Assembly (NCBI GenBank): GCA_025054575.1
Contig: JANWZN010000004.1
Span: 1-58,342, forward strand
Direction: 5' to 3'
Origin: Geminicoccaceae bacterium
GTDB lineage: Bacteria; Pseudomonadota; Alphaproteobacteria; Geminicoccales; Geminicoccaceae
Length of the DNA stretch: 58,342 nt
Shown here: positions 1-7,944 of the stretch, one piece after another
Numbering within the stretch: the stretch's first letter is position 1
Layout: the number at the start of each line of letters is the position of its first letter
Made by a program: the position numbers and the translations under genes
Notes under the pieces: model-generated
The model's input: the letters and a program-made list of their open reading frames with translations, nothing else
Database searches by the model: none
Told to the model about the DNA's origin: nothing

Positions 1-1
1 G

Positions 2-1819
2 CTCGTGGCCATGCCGCTGTACCACAAGAACGCCATGGCCGGGGCGGTCAAGCCGCGACTCGCCTCGGGCGGCTCGATCGTGCTGCTGCCCGGCTTCGCC
101 GCCCCGAGCTACCTCGAGGCGCTCGCCCGCTACCGCTGCACCCATCTCACGGGCGTGCCGACGCTTTTCGCCCGCATCCTCGAGGAGCGCGAGCTCCTCG
201 GCCGGCTCGACCTCTCCTGCGTGCGGGCCGTGGCGGTCGGTTCCGCGCCCGTGCCGGACGCGCTTTTCGAGGCCATCTGCCGGCAGTTCCCGAACGCCTT
301 CGTGCATCAGTCCTACGGCCTCACCGAGGGCGGTCCGGTGATGCTCGGCCCGCCCATCGACGGGCGGCCGATCCCGGTCGGCAGCTGCGGCGTGCCCTGG
401 CCCGAGGGCGAGGTGCGTCTGGTCGGGGCCGATGGTCGGCCGGGTGACCTGGGCGAACTCTGGGTGAAAAATCCCGGGGTGACGCCCGGCTATCGCAACC
501 TGCCGGAGATCGACCGCGAGCGCATCGTCGAGGGGTGGCTCAGGACCGGCGATCTCTTCCGCCGCGACGCCAGTGGCTTCTACTATTTCATGGGCCGCAC
601 CGACGACATGTTCGTCTGCGGCGGCGAGAACGTCTACCCGATCGAGGTCGAGAGCCTGCTCCTGCGCCACCCGGCGGTGAGCGAGGCCTGCGTCGTGCCG
701 GTGCCCTACCGCGACAAGGGCGAGGCCCCGGCGGCCATGGTCGCGCTCAAGAAGGGCGCGCGCGCCGACGAGGCCGAGCTGAAGCGGCATTGCCTCGCGC
801 ACGGCCCGGCTTACGCTCACCCGCGGCGGGTGGAGATCGTCGACGCGCTGCCCTTGACCGGGGCGCGCAAGATCGACCGGCAGGCGATCGCCGCCCGCCT
901 GCGGGCGCTCTGTGCCGACCTGGCGGCGACCCCAGGAGTCGATAGGGGACGATCGATGCGCAGCGTGGGCGAGCTCGATCATGTCGTGATCCTGGTCGAC
1001 GACCTCGATGCAGCCGAGCGGCGCTTCGCCTCCTTGGGATTTCGACCCACGCCCCGCGGCCACCATTCGGCGCACATGGGGACAGCCAACACCACCGTCG
1101 TGCTGCCCGACCGGCGCACCTATTTCGAGCTCTTGACGGTTCGCGTGCCGACGCCCGCCAACGCCGCTCAGCGCGCCCGCCTCGCCCGTCGGCCGGGCCT
1201 GCATGGGCTCGCCTTCAAGACCACCGACGCCCGCTCGGCCGCGGCCGAGCTCGCCGCACTCGGGCTCGGCGACGGTGCCGCGGTCGACTTCGCCCGGGCG
1301 GTCGAGCTCGCCGACGGGCCGCGCGACGCCTGCTTTACCGTCGCCCGGCTGGGCGAGCAGGCGATCCCCGGGGCCTGGTGCTTCCTCTGCCAGCACCACA
1401 CCCCCGACCTGGTCTGGCGGGCCGACCATCTCGACCAGCCGAACGACGCTCGTGCGCTCGTCGAGATCCTGGGTTGGGCCCCCGACCTCGATGCGCTCGA
1501 GGGGCCGTGGCGGCTCGTGTTCGGCGAGCGGGTGCGCCGGTCCGCCGATCGGCTCGAGGTGCACACCGGCACCGCTTCCGTCACCTTCTACGGCCCCGCG
1601 GAGCTCGCCCGCCGGCTGGGCGGAGCGGTCGACCGGCTCGATCCGGACGAGCCCGGCCTCGCCGCGATGGCCTTCGCGGTCGAGGATACGGCCCGAACCC
1701 GGGCGCTTCTCGAACGCAACGGGATCGCCGTGCTCGAGGGAGAGGGCGGCGCTGTCCTCGTGCCGGCCGCGGCGGCCTTCGGGGTGGCGATCGTATTCCG
1801 TCCGGCGGCGGCCGGCTGA
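2..1819 (+). CDS. Acyl-CoA synthetase (AMP-forming), 5'-truncated, in frame with a glyoxalase-like (VOC) domain
   Basis: The gene runs in from outside the window. The first ~310 visible codons are the C-terminal half of an AMP-forming acyl-CoA ligase: SYGLTEGG (adenylate-binding A5) near residue 100, GWLRTGDLF (A7) near 178, GGENVYP (A8) near 206, and PLTGARKIDR with the catalytic lysine (A10) near 285. This family activates carboxylic acids to CoA thioesters. The same frame continues without a stop into a ~285-residue glyoxalase-like domain starting GELDHVVILVDDLDAAERRF. An ATG at 956 preceded by AGGGGA could start that domain as a separate protein, so a true fusion, a lost stop codon and a separate gene all remain possible. 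The next gene follows after 16 bases. The specific substrate is unknown. Confidence 0.8.
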   Translation, partial: LVAMPLYHKNAMAGAVKPRLASGGSIVLLPGFAAPSYLEALARYRCTHLTGVPTLFARILEERELLGRLDLSCVRAVAVGSAPVPDALFEAICRQFPNAFVHQSYGLTEGGPVMLGPPIDGRPIPVGSCGVPWPEGEVRLVGADGRPGDLGELWVKNPGVTPGYRNLPEIDRERIVEGWLRTGDLFRRDASGFYYFMGRTDDMFVCGGENVYPIEVESLLLRHPAVSEACVVPVPYRDKGEAPAAMVALKKGARADEAELKRHCLAHGPAYAHPRRVEIVDALPLTGARKIDRQAIAARLRALCADLAATPGVDRGRSMRSVGELDHVVILVDDLDAAERRFASLGFRPTPRGHHSAHMGTANTTVVLPDRRTYFELLTVRVPTPANAAQRARLARRPGLHGLAFKTTDARSAAAELAALGLGDGAAVDFARAVELADGPRDACFTVARLGEQAIPGAWCFLCQHHTPDLVWRADHLDQPNDARALVEILGWAPDLDALEGPWRLVFGERVRRSADRLEVHTGTASVTFYGPAELARRLGGAVDRLDPDEPGLAAMAFAVEDTARTRALLERNGIAVLEGEGGAVLVPAAAAFGVAIVFRPAAAG

Positions 1820-1835
1820 GGCGAGGGAGACGAGC

Positions 1836-2909
1836 ATGCTCAAGGGAGTGCTTCTCGGGGTGGCGACGCTGGCTCTGGGCGTCGTCGGCGCCGGTGCGGC
1901 CGTGGCCCAATCCTACAAGTGGCGGATGGCCACGATCGACACCGAGACCGGGGTCTATTTCGTCAACATCGCCAAGCCGTTCGCCGAGTGGGTGAAGCAA
2001 CTCACCAACGGCCGCATGGTGATCGACCCGCTGCCGGCCGGCACGGTCGGCAACATCTTCAAGCTGCACGAGGCGGTCGAGGACGGGCTCGTCGAGATGG
2101 CCAACTGGCCGCCCTCTTTCCTCGGCACCGCCGATCCGACCAACGCCATGATCGCGGGCTTCCCGACCGGGCTCGGGGTCGATTCCTTCCTCGCCTGGAT
2201 GTACGCGGGCGGCGGCCGCGAGCTCTGGGTGCAGCATCGGCGCGAGACCATGAAGATGCACGCGCTCGTGCTCGGCAGCGGGCCCTCGGAGTGGTTCGCC
2301 CACAGCCACGTGCCGATCCGCACCACCGACGACCTCAAGGGCGTCAAGTTCCGCACGCTCGGCAACTGGGCGGCCGTCATCCGAGACAAGTTCGGTGCGG
2401 CGCCCACCACCGTCCCCGGCGCCGAGATCTACGGGATGCTGGAGAAGAAGGCGATCGACGCCGCCGAGTACTCCATGCCAGCGGAAAACTGGGCCAAGGG
2501 CTACCACGAGATCGCGAAGTACGTGATCTATCCGGGCATCCACGCCCCGGCCTGGGCCTTCGAGGGCCTGATCCGCCTCGACACCTGGCAGAAGCTACCG
2601 CCCGAGATCCAGGTGGCGATGGAGGCGGCAGCACGGATCGTCACCCACGAGAGCGTCCTCAACATCATCAACGCCGACCTCGACGCGGTCGCGAAGCTCA
2701 CCGGCGCCGGTCGCAATGAGATCATCCGTTTGTCCGACGACTTCCAGGCCAAGGCCCGCGAGGGCGCCCGCGCCTGGGCCATGGAGGCCGCCGCCAAGGC
2801 CAAGGCCGCCGGCAATCCCTGGCCGGAGAAGGTCGCCACCTCGATCTTCGCCTTCCAGGACCGCTGGATCGCCAACTCCAAATACCTCGTCGTCGACCAT
2901 CGCGACTGA
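1836..2909 (+). CDS. dctP: TRAP transporter periplasmic solute-binding protein (DctP family)
   Basis: This is the extracytoplasmic receptor of a TRAP secondary transporter, which captures an organic acid or related anion for the membrane subunits encoded next. The 357-residue protein opens with a signal peptide (MLKGVLLGVATLALGVV, cleavage likely after AVAQ), then SYKWRMATIDTETG. The middle carries the DctP hallmark DLKGVKFRT and an AAEYSMPAEN segment. The ATG at 1836 has a GAGGGAGA Shine-Dalgarno just upstream. The frame stays open far upstream, but only this start gives an exported protein. It is first in a dctP-dctQ-dctM operon, directly after the acyl-CoA synthetase, which suggests uptake of an acid that is then CoA-activated (inference). 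Confidence 0.92.
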   Translation: MLKGVLLGVATLALGVVGAGAAVAQSYKWRMATIDTETGVYFVNIAKPFAEWVKQLTNGRMVIDPLPAGTVGNIFKLHEAVEDGLVEMANWPPSFLGTADPTNAMIAGFPTGLGVDSFLAWMYAGGGRELWVQHRRETMKMHALVLGSGPSEWFAHSHVPIRTTDDLKGVKFRTLGNWAAVIRDKFGAAPTTVPGAEIYGMLEKKAIDAAEYSMPAENWAKGYHEIAKYVIYPGIHAPAWAFEGLIRLDTWQKLPPEIQVAMEAAARIVTHESVLNIINADLDAVAKLTGAGRNEIIRLSDDFQAKAREGARAWAMEAAAKAKAAGNPWPEKVATSIFAFQDRWIANSKYLVVDHRD

Positions 2910-2918
2910 CGGCGCGGA

Positions 2919-2940
2919 CGGACCGGCCCCGGCCGGTCCG
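2919..2940 (+). promoter_or_regulatory. Inverted repeat in the dctP-dctQ gap
   Basis: Ten-base arms (CGGACCGGCC and GGCCGGTCCG) flank a two-base CC centre just after the dctP stop. No T-run follows, so it is more likely an RNA stem that protects the dctP message or partly limits read-through than a full terminator. This is common where a binding protein is needed in excess over its permease. Confidence 0.5.
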
Positions 2941-3035
2941 CCGCCAGCTCGGAGCGCGCCGCGATCGAACGCCTCCTCCTGAACCGCTTCCTGCCGGCGC
3001 TCGACCGGGTCGGACGAGTCCTGGCACTCGTCGCC

Positions 3036-3521
3036 ATGGCGCTCGTCCTCGTCCTGATCGCGGTCATGATCGTCGAGGTCGTCGCCCGCCGCTTCTTCAA
3101 CGCGCCGACCATCTGGGCGAACGACGTCACCTACATGACCAACGGTACGATCTTTCTGCTGGCCGCCGCCTGGACGCTTCGGCGCGACGCCCATGTTCGT
3201 ATCGACTTCCTCTCCGCGCGCCTGCCGGCCCGCCTCCAGCACGCGATCAACCTGGCCTTCTACCTGCTGATCTTCCTGCCGGCGCTCTGGCTCACCTGCA
3301 GCGAATCTTGGACCAAGGCTTGGCGGGCCTATGTCCGCGGCACGCGGGAGAACATGAGCACCTGGGAACCGCTCGTCTGGCCGTTCCTCGCCGGCATCAC
3401 ACTCGGTGTCGTGGGGCTCACCCTCCAGGTCGGCCTCGAGTCGGTCCGCCACGCGATCGGCATCAAGGACCCCGGCCGCGTGCCGCCGCCGGGTGCGGGT
3501 GCCGGCCGGGTCCGGGCGTGA
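3036..3521 (+). CDS. dctQ: TRAP transporter small permease (DctQ family)
   Basis: This is the four-helix small membrane subunit that pairs with DctM. From the ATG at 3036 the product is 161 residues, with hydrophobic segments at about 1-20 (ALVLVLIAVMIVEVV), 35-55, 70-92 and 115-135, and the typical ARRFFNAPTIWANDV after helix 1. The ATG falls inside helix 1. The same frame upstream (about 2943-3035) encodes a plausible amphipathic N-terminus ending RFLPALDRVGRVLALVA, but has no ATG, GTG or TTG back to the dctP stop. The true start may therefore be a rare codon such as CTG 2979 or ATC 2964, or a start codon was lost. The stop overlaps the dctM start in a GTGA. Confidence 0.82.
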   Translation: MALVLVLIAVMIVEVVARRFFNAPTIWANDVTYMTNGTIFLLAAAWTLRRDAHVRIDFLSARLPARLQHAINLAFYLLIFLPALWLTCSESWTKAWRAYVRGTRENMSTWEPLVWPFLAGITLGVVGLTLQVGLESVRHAIGIKDPGRVPPPGAGAGRVRA

Positions 3522-4849
3522 GCGAGCTGCTTTCCGGCGAGGTGTGGGCCGGGCTCATGTTCCCGGCGCTTTTTCTTCTGATCCTGGCCGGTATCCCCAT
3601 CGCCTTCGCGCTCTTGGGCTGCGCCTTCCTCTTCGGCCTGCCGCTCTACGGCGACAAGATCGGCCTCCAGCTCTACGCCGGCATCACCCAGACCGCCTCC
3701 AACTTCCTGCTCTCGGCCGTCCCGCCCTTCGTCTTCATGGGCTGCGTGCTCGAGCGCTCGGGCATCGCCGAGCGGCTCTTTCAGGCGATGCTGCTCTGGC
3801 TCGGCCGGCTGCCCGGCGGCTTGGCGCTGGCCACCGTCGCCATGGCCGCAGTGATCGCCGCCTCGACCGGGATCGTGGGTGCGGTCGAGGTCGTGATCGG
3901 GGTCATGGCGATCCCGGTCATGCTCCGCCGCGGCTACGACAAGGCTTTGATATCCGGCACGATCTGCGCCGGCGGCTCGCTCGGTACGATGATCCCGCCC
4001 TCGCTCGTCGTGGTCATCTACGCCTCGGTCGCCAACCAGTCGGTCGGACAGCTCCTCGCCGCGGTCTTGCTGCCGGGCCTGCTCATGGTGGCGCTTTTCC
4101 TCGGCTGGATCCTGGGCCTCTGCCTTCTCCGCCCCGAGGCCGGCCCGCCCGCCCCGCCCGAGCCCATGCCGCTCGCTCGCAAGCTCCTGTTGACCGCGAC
4201 CGGCCTCGTCCCCGCGGCGCTTCTCGTCGTGGCCGTGTTGGGCGCCATCCTGGCCGGGGTCGCGAGCCCGACCGAGGCCGCCTCGGTGGGTGCGGTCGGT
4301 GCCGTGCTCTTGACCGCCCTCTATCGCCGTCTGTCGCTGCGCGTGATCCTCGACAGCCTCGAGCGTACCCTCCTGATCAACGCCATGATCCTCCTGATCG
4401 TCGTCGGCGGCTCGATGTTCGCCGGAGTCTTCCGGGTCCATGGCGGCCACCAGCTGGTGGCCGAGCTCGTCGTCGGCACCGGCCTGCCGCAGCTCGGCAT
4501 CGTGCTCCTGCTGCTCGCCGTCGTATTCCTCGCGGGCTTCATCCTGGACTGGGTGTCGACCGTGCTGATCTGCCTGCCGATCTTCCTGCCGATCCTCGCC
4601 CAGGCGAAGGTCGACCCGATCTGGTTCGCCACCCTCGTGGTGATCGTCATCCAAACGAGCTATCTGACGCCGCCCATGGCGCCCTCGATCTTCTATCTGC
4701 GCTCGATCGCACCTCCCGAGATCGGCTACGGTCACATGGTCAGGGGCGTGATCCCGTTCGTGGCCGCCCAGCTCCTCACGCTCGCCCTCGTGCTCGCCTT
4801 CCCGGCACTCGCCACCTGGCTGCCGAAGGCGCTCGTGACCGGCTTTTGA
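3518..4849 (+). CDS. dctM: TRAP transporter large permease (DctM family)
   Basis: This is the sodium-driven large membrane subunit of the TRAP transporter. I place the start at GTG 3518, inside a GTGA shared with the dctQ stop, giving 443 residues (family norm about 425-440). The product begins SELLSGEVWAGLMFPALFLL, which is the usual DctM N-terminus. At least eleven hydrophobic segments follow, and conserved pieces include SAVPPFVFMG, GGSLGTMIPPS and ASPTEAASVG. Translation is probably coupled to dctQ. A further gene starts 4 bases after the stop. Confidence 0.93.
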   Translation: MSELLSGEVWAGLMFPALFLLILAGIPIAFALLGCAFLFGLPLYGDKIGLQLYAGITQTASNFLLSAVPPFVFMGCVLERSGIAERLFQAMLLWLGRLPGGLALATVAMAAVIAASTGIVGAVEVVIGVMAIPVMLRRGYDKALISGTICAGGSLGTMIPPSLVVVIYASVANQSVGQLLAAVLLPGLLMVALFLGWILGLCLLRPEAGPPAPPEPMPLARKLLLTATGLVPAALLVVAVLGAILAGVASPTEAASVGAVGAVLLTALYRRLSLRVILDSLERTLLINAMILLIVVGGSMFAGVFRVHGGHQLVAELVVGTGLPQLGIVLLLLAVVFLAGFILDWVSTVLICLPIFLPILAQAKVDPIWFATLVVIVIQTSYLTPPMAPSIFYLRSIAPPEIGYGHMVRGVIPFVAAQLLTLALVLAFPALATWLPKALVTGF

Positions 4850-4853
4850 GTCG

Positions 4854-6158
4854 ATGGCGCGGGTCGTCGACGGCGACGGGTTCGCGGTCTCGCTCTGGGC
4901 GGCCACTGCGCCGGCCGGCCCCGAGCTTCCCGCCCTCGAGGGCGCGATCGAGGCCGACGTGGCGATTGTCGGCGCCGGCTTCTCCGGGCTCTCGACCGCG
5001 CTCCATCTGGCCGAGGCCGCACCGGGCCTCGCGATCGCGCTGCTCGAAGCGGAGGAGCCGGGCTTCGGTGCCTCCGGTCGCAACAACGGCCAGGTCATCC
5101 CGACGCTCACCCGGCCCGATCCGGACGATCTCGTGGCCCGCCTCGGCCCCGAGCGCGGCGAGCGGTTCGTGGCCCTGGTTCGCGATTCGGCTGCCTTCAC
5201 CTTCGCGTTGATCCGTCGTCTCGCCATTGCTTGCGATGCCGTCCAGGCGGGCTGGATCCAGCCCGCGCACAGCCCCGAGCGCTTCGAGCGGGTGAGCCGC
5301 CGCCGCTTCGAGCAGTGGGCGCGGCGCGGCGCCGAGGTCGAGCTCCTCGAGCCTAAGCGGCTCGCCGAGCGGCTCGGCAGCGCGGCCTGGTGCGGCGGCT
5401 GGGCGGCCCGCACCGGCGGCCATCTGAACCCCTTGGCCTTCGCCCGCGGTCTCGCCCGCGCCGTCGTCGCCCGCGGCATCCGCCTCTTCGCCCGCTCGCC
5501 CGTGACCGGCCTCGAGCGGCAGGGCGGCCGCTGGCGCCTCGAGACGCCCCGGGGCCGGGTCGAGGCCCGCCGGGTGCTGCTCGCCACTGCGGCTTACTCC
5601 GGCCCCGCGACCGGGGCGCTCGCCCGCAGCTTCGTTCCCTTCCGGCCCTGGATGCTGGCGAGCGAGCCCTTGGGCGACAACGTCCGGCGCACGGTGGTGC
5701 CCGGCGGCGAGGCGGTCTCCGACACTCGCGCCGATCTGCGCTTCCTGCGCTGGACGGCGGACGGCCGGCTCGTTTCCGGTGGGGCCCTGGCCCTGCCGCT
5801 CGCCGAACGCGCGCGCCTCGAGCGGCGGGTCGGGGCGGTCCTCGGCGAGGCCTTCCCGCCGCTTCGCGGCCTGCGCTTCGACTTCGCCTGGAGCGGCGCC
5901 ATCGCCCTCACCCCCGACCGCCACCCGCATCTGTTGCGGCTCGGGCCCGAGCTCTACGCCTGGATCGGCTGCAACGGCCGCGGCGTGGCACTCGCCATCG
6001 CCCTCGGCCCGCATCTGGCGGCACTCCTCGCGGGGGAGGACGAGCGCGCCCTGCCGCTGCCGCTCGAAGCGCCGGCGCCGGTGCCGCTTTCCGGCCTCGC
6101 CGCCGCCCTCGGCCGATTGGCGCTGCCCTACTATCGTTGGCTCGACTCGCGGCCTTGA
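4854..6158 (+). CDS. FAD-dependent amine/amino-acid oxidoreductase (DAO family)
   Basis: This 434-residue flavoprotein oxidises a C-N bond in an amine or amino acid. The Rossmann FAD motif is VAIVGAGFSGLSTALHL at about 39-55, followed by FGASGRNNGQV, the segment typical of gamma-glutamylputrescine oxidase-like proteins. The C-terminal part has the second dinucleotide-contacting region with IGCNGRGVALA near 375-385. It starts 4 bases after dctM, so it is likely co-transcribed, and its substrate may be what the TRAP system imports (inference). The last 28 bases overlap convergently with the SDR gene on the other strand. Confidence 0.85.
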   Translation: MARVVDGDGFAVSLWAATAPAGPELPALEGAIEADVAIVGAGFSGLSTALHLAEAAPGLAIALLEAEEPGFGASGRNNGQVIPTLTRPDPDDLVARLGPERGERFVALVRDSAAFTFALIRRLAIACDAVQAGWIQPAHSPERFERVSRRRFEQWARRGAEVELLEPKRLAERLGSAAWCGGWAARTGGHLNPLAFARGLARAVVARGIRLFARSPVTGLERQGGRWRLETPRGRVEARRVLLATAAYSGPATGALARSFVPFRPWMLASEPLGDNVRRTVVPGGEAVSDTRADLRFLRWTADGRLVSGGALALPLAERARLERRVGAVLGEAFPPLRGLRFDFAWSGAIALTPDRHPHLLRLGPELYAWIGCNGRGVALAIALGPHLAALLAGEDERALPLPLEAPAPVPLSGLAAALGRLALPYYRWLDSRP

Positions 6159-6910
6159 GCCTCGGCCAGGTGAGCGAGGACGACGCCGCCGAAGGCCTGG
6201 TCGGTCGGCACGATGTCGATCCGGGCGAGGTCGACGTGCGGCGGGAGCCGCAGCGCTTCGACGAGCACGCGCGCCACCTCCTCGGGGCGGATCGAGCGGA
6301 AGCCCCTGTAGAGCCGCTCCTGCACGAGCGCCCGGTCGCCGCCCATGGCGTCCAGGTAGATGTCGGTCTCGACCCGGCCGGGGGCGAGCTCGGTGACGCG
6401 GATGCCGGTGCCGACGAGATCGAGGCGCAGGTTCTGGGCGAGCATCGAGACCGCCGCCTTGGAGGCGGTGTAGACCGCCATCGCCGGATAGGCGTGGTGC
6501 GCCGAGATCGAGCTCATGAAGAACACGTGCCCGGCTCGCCGCGCCACCATCCCCGGCAGCGCCAAACGCGCGGTGTGGAACGCCGCCTTGACGTTGAGCT
6601 CGAGCATCGAATCGAGCTCGTGACGGCCCATCTCGTGCAGCCGCTTGACCGCACTCACCCCGCCGGCGTTGACGACCAGCACGTCGATCGCGAGCGGGCC
6701 GATCGCGGCCTCGAGGGCGGCCGTGTCGGTGACGTCCAGGGGCAGCGCCCAACAGCCGGTCTCGGCCGCGAGCGCCCGCAGCGCCTCGGCGGAGCGGGCC
6801 ACGGCCCAGACCTCGAGCCCCTCGGCGCGAAGCGCGCGCACGATGGCGGCGCCGATCCCGCGCGAGGCGCCGGTCACGAGCGCGGTCCGGTGGGCGGGAG
6901 CGGTGGTCAC
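6131..6910 (-). CDS. SDR-family NAD(P)-dependent oxidoreductase
   Basis: A classical short-chain dehydrogenase/reductase of 259 residues. Visible are the cofactor motif TGASRGIGAAIV (about 15-26), the NAG element in VVNAGGVSA, the catalytic Ser in MSSIS and the YTASK Tyr/Lys pair. The substrate cannot be told from the sequence; YdfG-like 3-hydroxy acid dehydrogenases are the nearest type. The stop region overlaps the FAD oxidoreductase tail-to-tail by 28 bases. The start lies against the edge of a decayed region. Confidence 0.88.
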   Translation of the reverse strand: MTTAPAHRTALVTGASRGIGAAIVRALRAEGLEVWAVARSAEALRALAAETGCWALPLDVTDTAALEAAIGPLAIDVLVVNAGGVSAVKRLHEMGRHELDSMLELNVKAAFHTARLALPGMVARRAGHVFFMSSISAHHAYPAMAVYTASKAAVSMLAQNLRLDLVGTGIRVTELAPGRVETDIYLDAMGGDRALVQERLYRGFRSIRPEEVARVLVEALRLPPHVDLARIDIVPTDQAFGGVVLAHLAEAQGRESSQR

Positions 6911-7235
6911 GGGGTGTCCTCCTGGAGCAGACGGCGGAGCTTCTTGCCGAGCCGCTCGAGCGTCGAGACGGGGGCATCGAAGGCGCGGGTCACGACCCGC
7001 GCGTCGTGGTCGAGATTCGGACGGATCGCGAGCGCGTGCCGCAGGCCGACCTCGGCCGGCCGCGCAGCGGGCGAGCGGCTCCTATCGAGCAGCGGATCGA
7101 GCTCGGCGGCCGTCGCCAGAAGCGGCGGCAGACCGGCGGGATCGGCGAGGAGCGTCTCGGCCAACGGGTCGGATCCGTCGACATGCTCGGGCAGCAGGCG
7201 CTCGGCCCGGAACCGGTCGAGCAGATCGAGCGGCG
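6907..7235 (-). pseudogene. Remnant of an alpha/beta-hydrolase (HSL-type esterase), C-terminal part
   Basis: About 105 codons before the stop at 6907 read like the end of a hormone-sensitive-lipase-type esterase: LLPEHVDGSDPLAE, then LLADPAGLPPLLATAAELDP, which matches the usual DPLASPLLA and LPPALVxxAExDPLRD blocks. The expected catalytic-His segment is degraded (LDHDARVVTRAF). Upstream in the same frame the catalytic GDSAGG box is missing, and the reading frame merges into a different decayed gene. The stop overlaps the start of the SDR gene, suggesting the two once formed an operon. Confidence 0.5.
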
Positions 7236-7429
7236 CGAGGCAACAGGGGCCGGCGAAACGGACCTGCGAGCCTCCCTCCCACCGCCGCCGATCACCGCCA
7301 CGGACGCGCCGCCAGGTCCGCGGCTGGCGCCCGTGCCCTCGGCGCAGCACGAGGAGCGGGCCGAGCGCCGGGTCGGACCCCGCCGGCGGCGGTGCGGACC
7401 GCGAGGTCGACCGCGTCGGACCGGCCGCG

Positions 7430-7944
7430 GTCGGCAGGGTGCGGCCGAGGTGGCCGCCTTCGCGCACGAAGATCATCGGCGGGCGCCAGCTCCCGGCGAG
7501 GTGTGCGGGCTCGCGCGCGACATCGATCTGGGCGGCGCCGTCGGCCGGCAAGGCGCGGACCGGCCGCGGCTCGCCGCCGCCCGAGAGGGCTACGGGCCAG
7601 GCCGGTCCGCAACGGCAGCATACCGCTCGCGCCGCCCAACGGCCGAATGGCCCACGCGCCGGGTCTGCCACCGGCCCGAGGCCGGCGCGGTCGCCGCAGC
7701 CGCCTGTGCCGCGGCCGAAGATGTCGGCCACCAGAGGGCCGAGCGGCAGGCCGGTGCCGACAGGCTGGGCTCGGGCGCGATCGGCGCTCGTCACGACCTC
7801 CTCGGGCGCGAGCGCGGCGGTCGCGCCAATGCCGACCGCCTCCTGCCCGTCGCGGCGCCGGATCGGTCCGCGCGTGCGGCCCTCCCGATGCAGTCGGCCG
7901 AACTCCTCCTCGAGTCGGCGGATCGGTACCATCCACCGCGACAT
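7430..7944 (-). pseudogene. Remnant of a pyruvate/acetoin dehydrogenase E1-alpha gene
   Basis: From an ATG at 7944 about 170 codons resemble thiamine-diphosphate-dependent dehydrogenase E1-alpha: VPIRRLEEEFGRLHREGR, GQEAVGIGATAAL, EEVVTSADRA, then VADIFGRGTGGC and later RPPMIFVREG where intact proteins have LPVIFVxEN. The thiamine-binding GDG box is unrecognisable, the His before it is changed, and the second half (expected about 150 residues) is missing. The frame stays open only because the DNA is so GC-rich. I call it a degraded gene, not a functional one. Confidence 0.5.

Noticed and set aside
3329-5587. A 752-residue minus-strand open frame opposite dctM and the FAD oxidoreductase
   Set aside because: It is Arg/Asp/His-rich with no family pattern, and lies opposite two clear genes; GC-rich DNA keeps antisense frames open.
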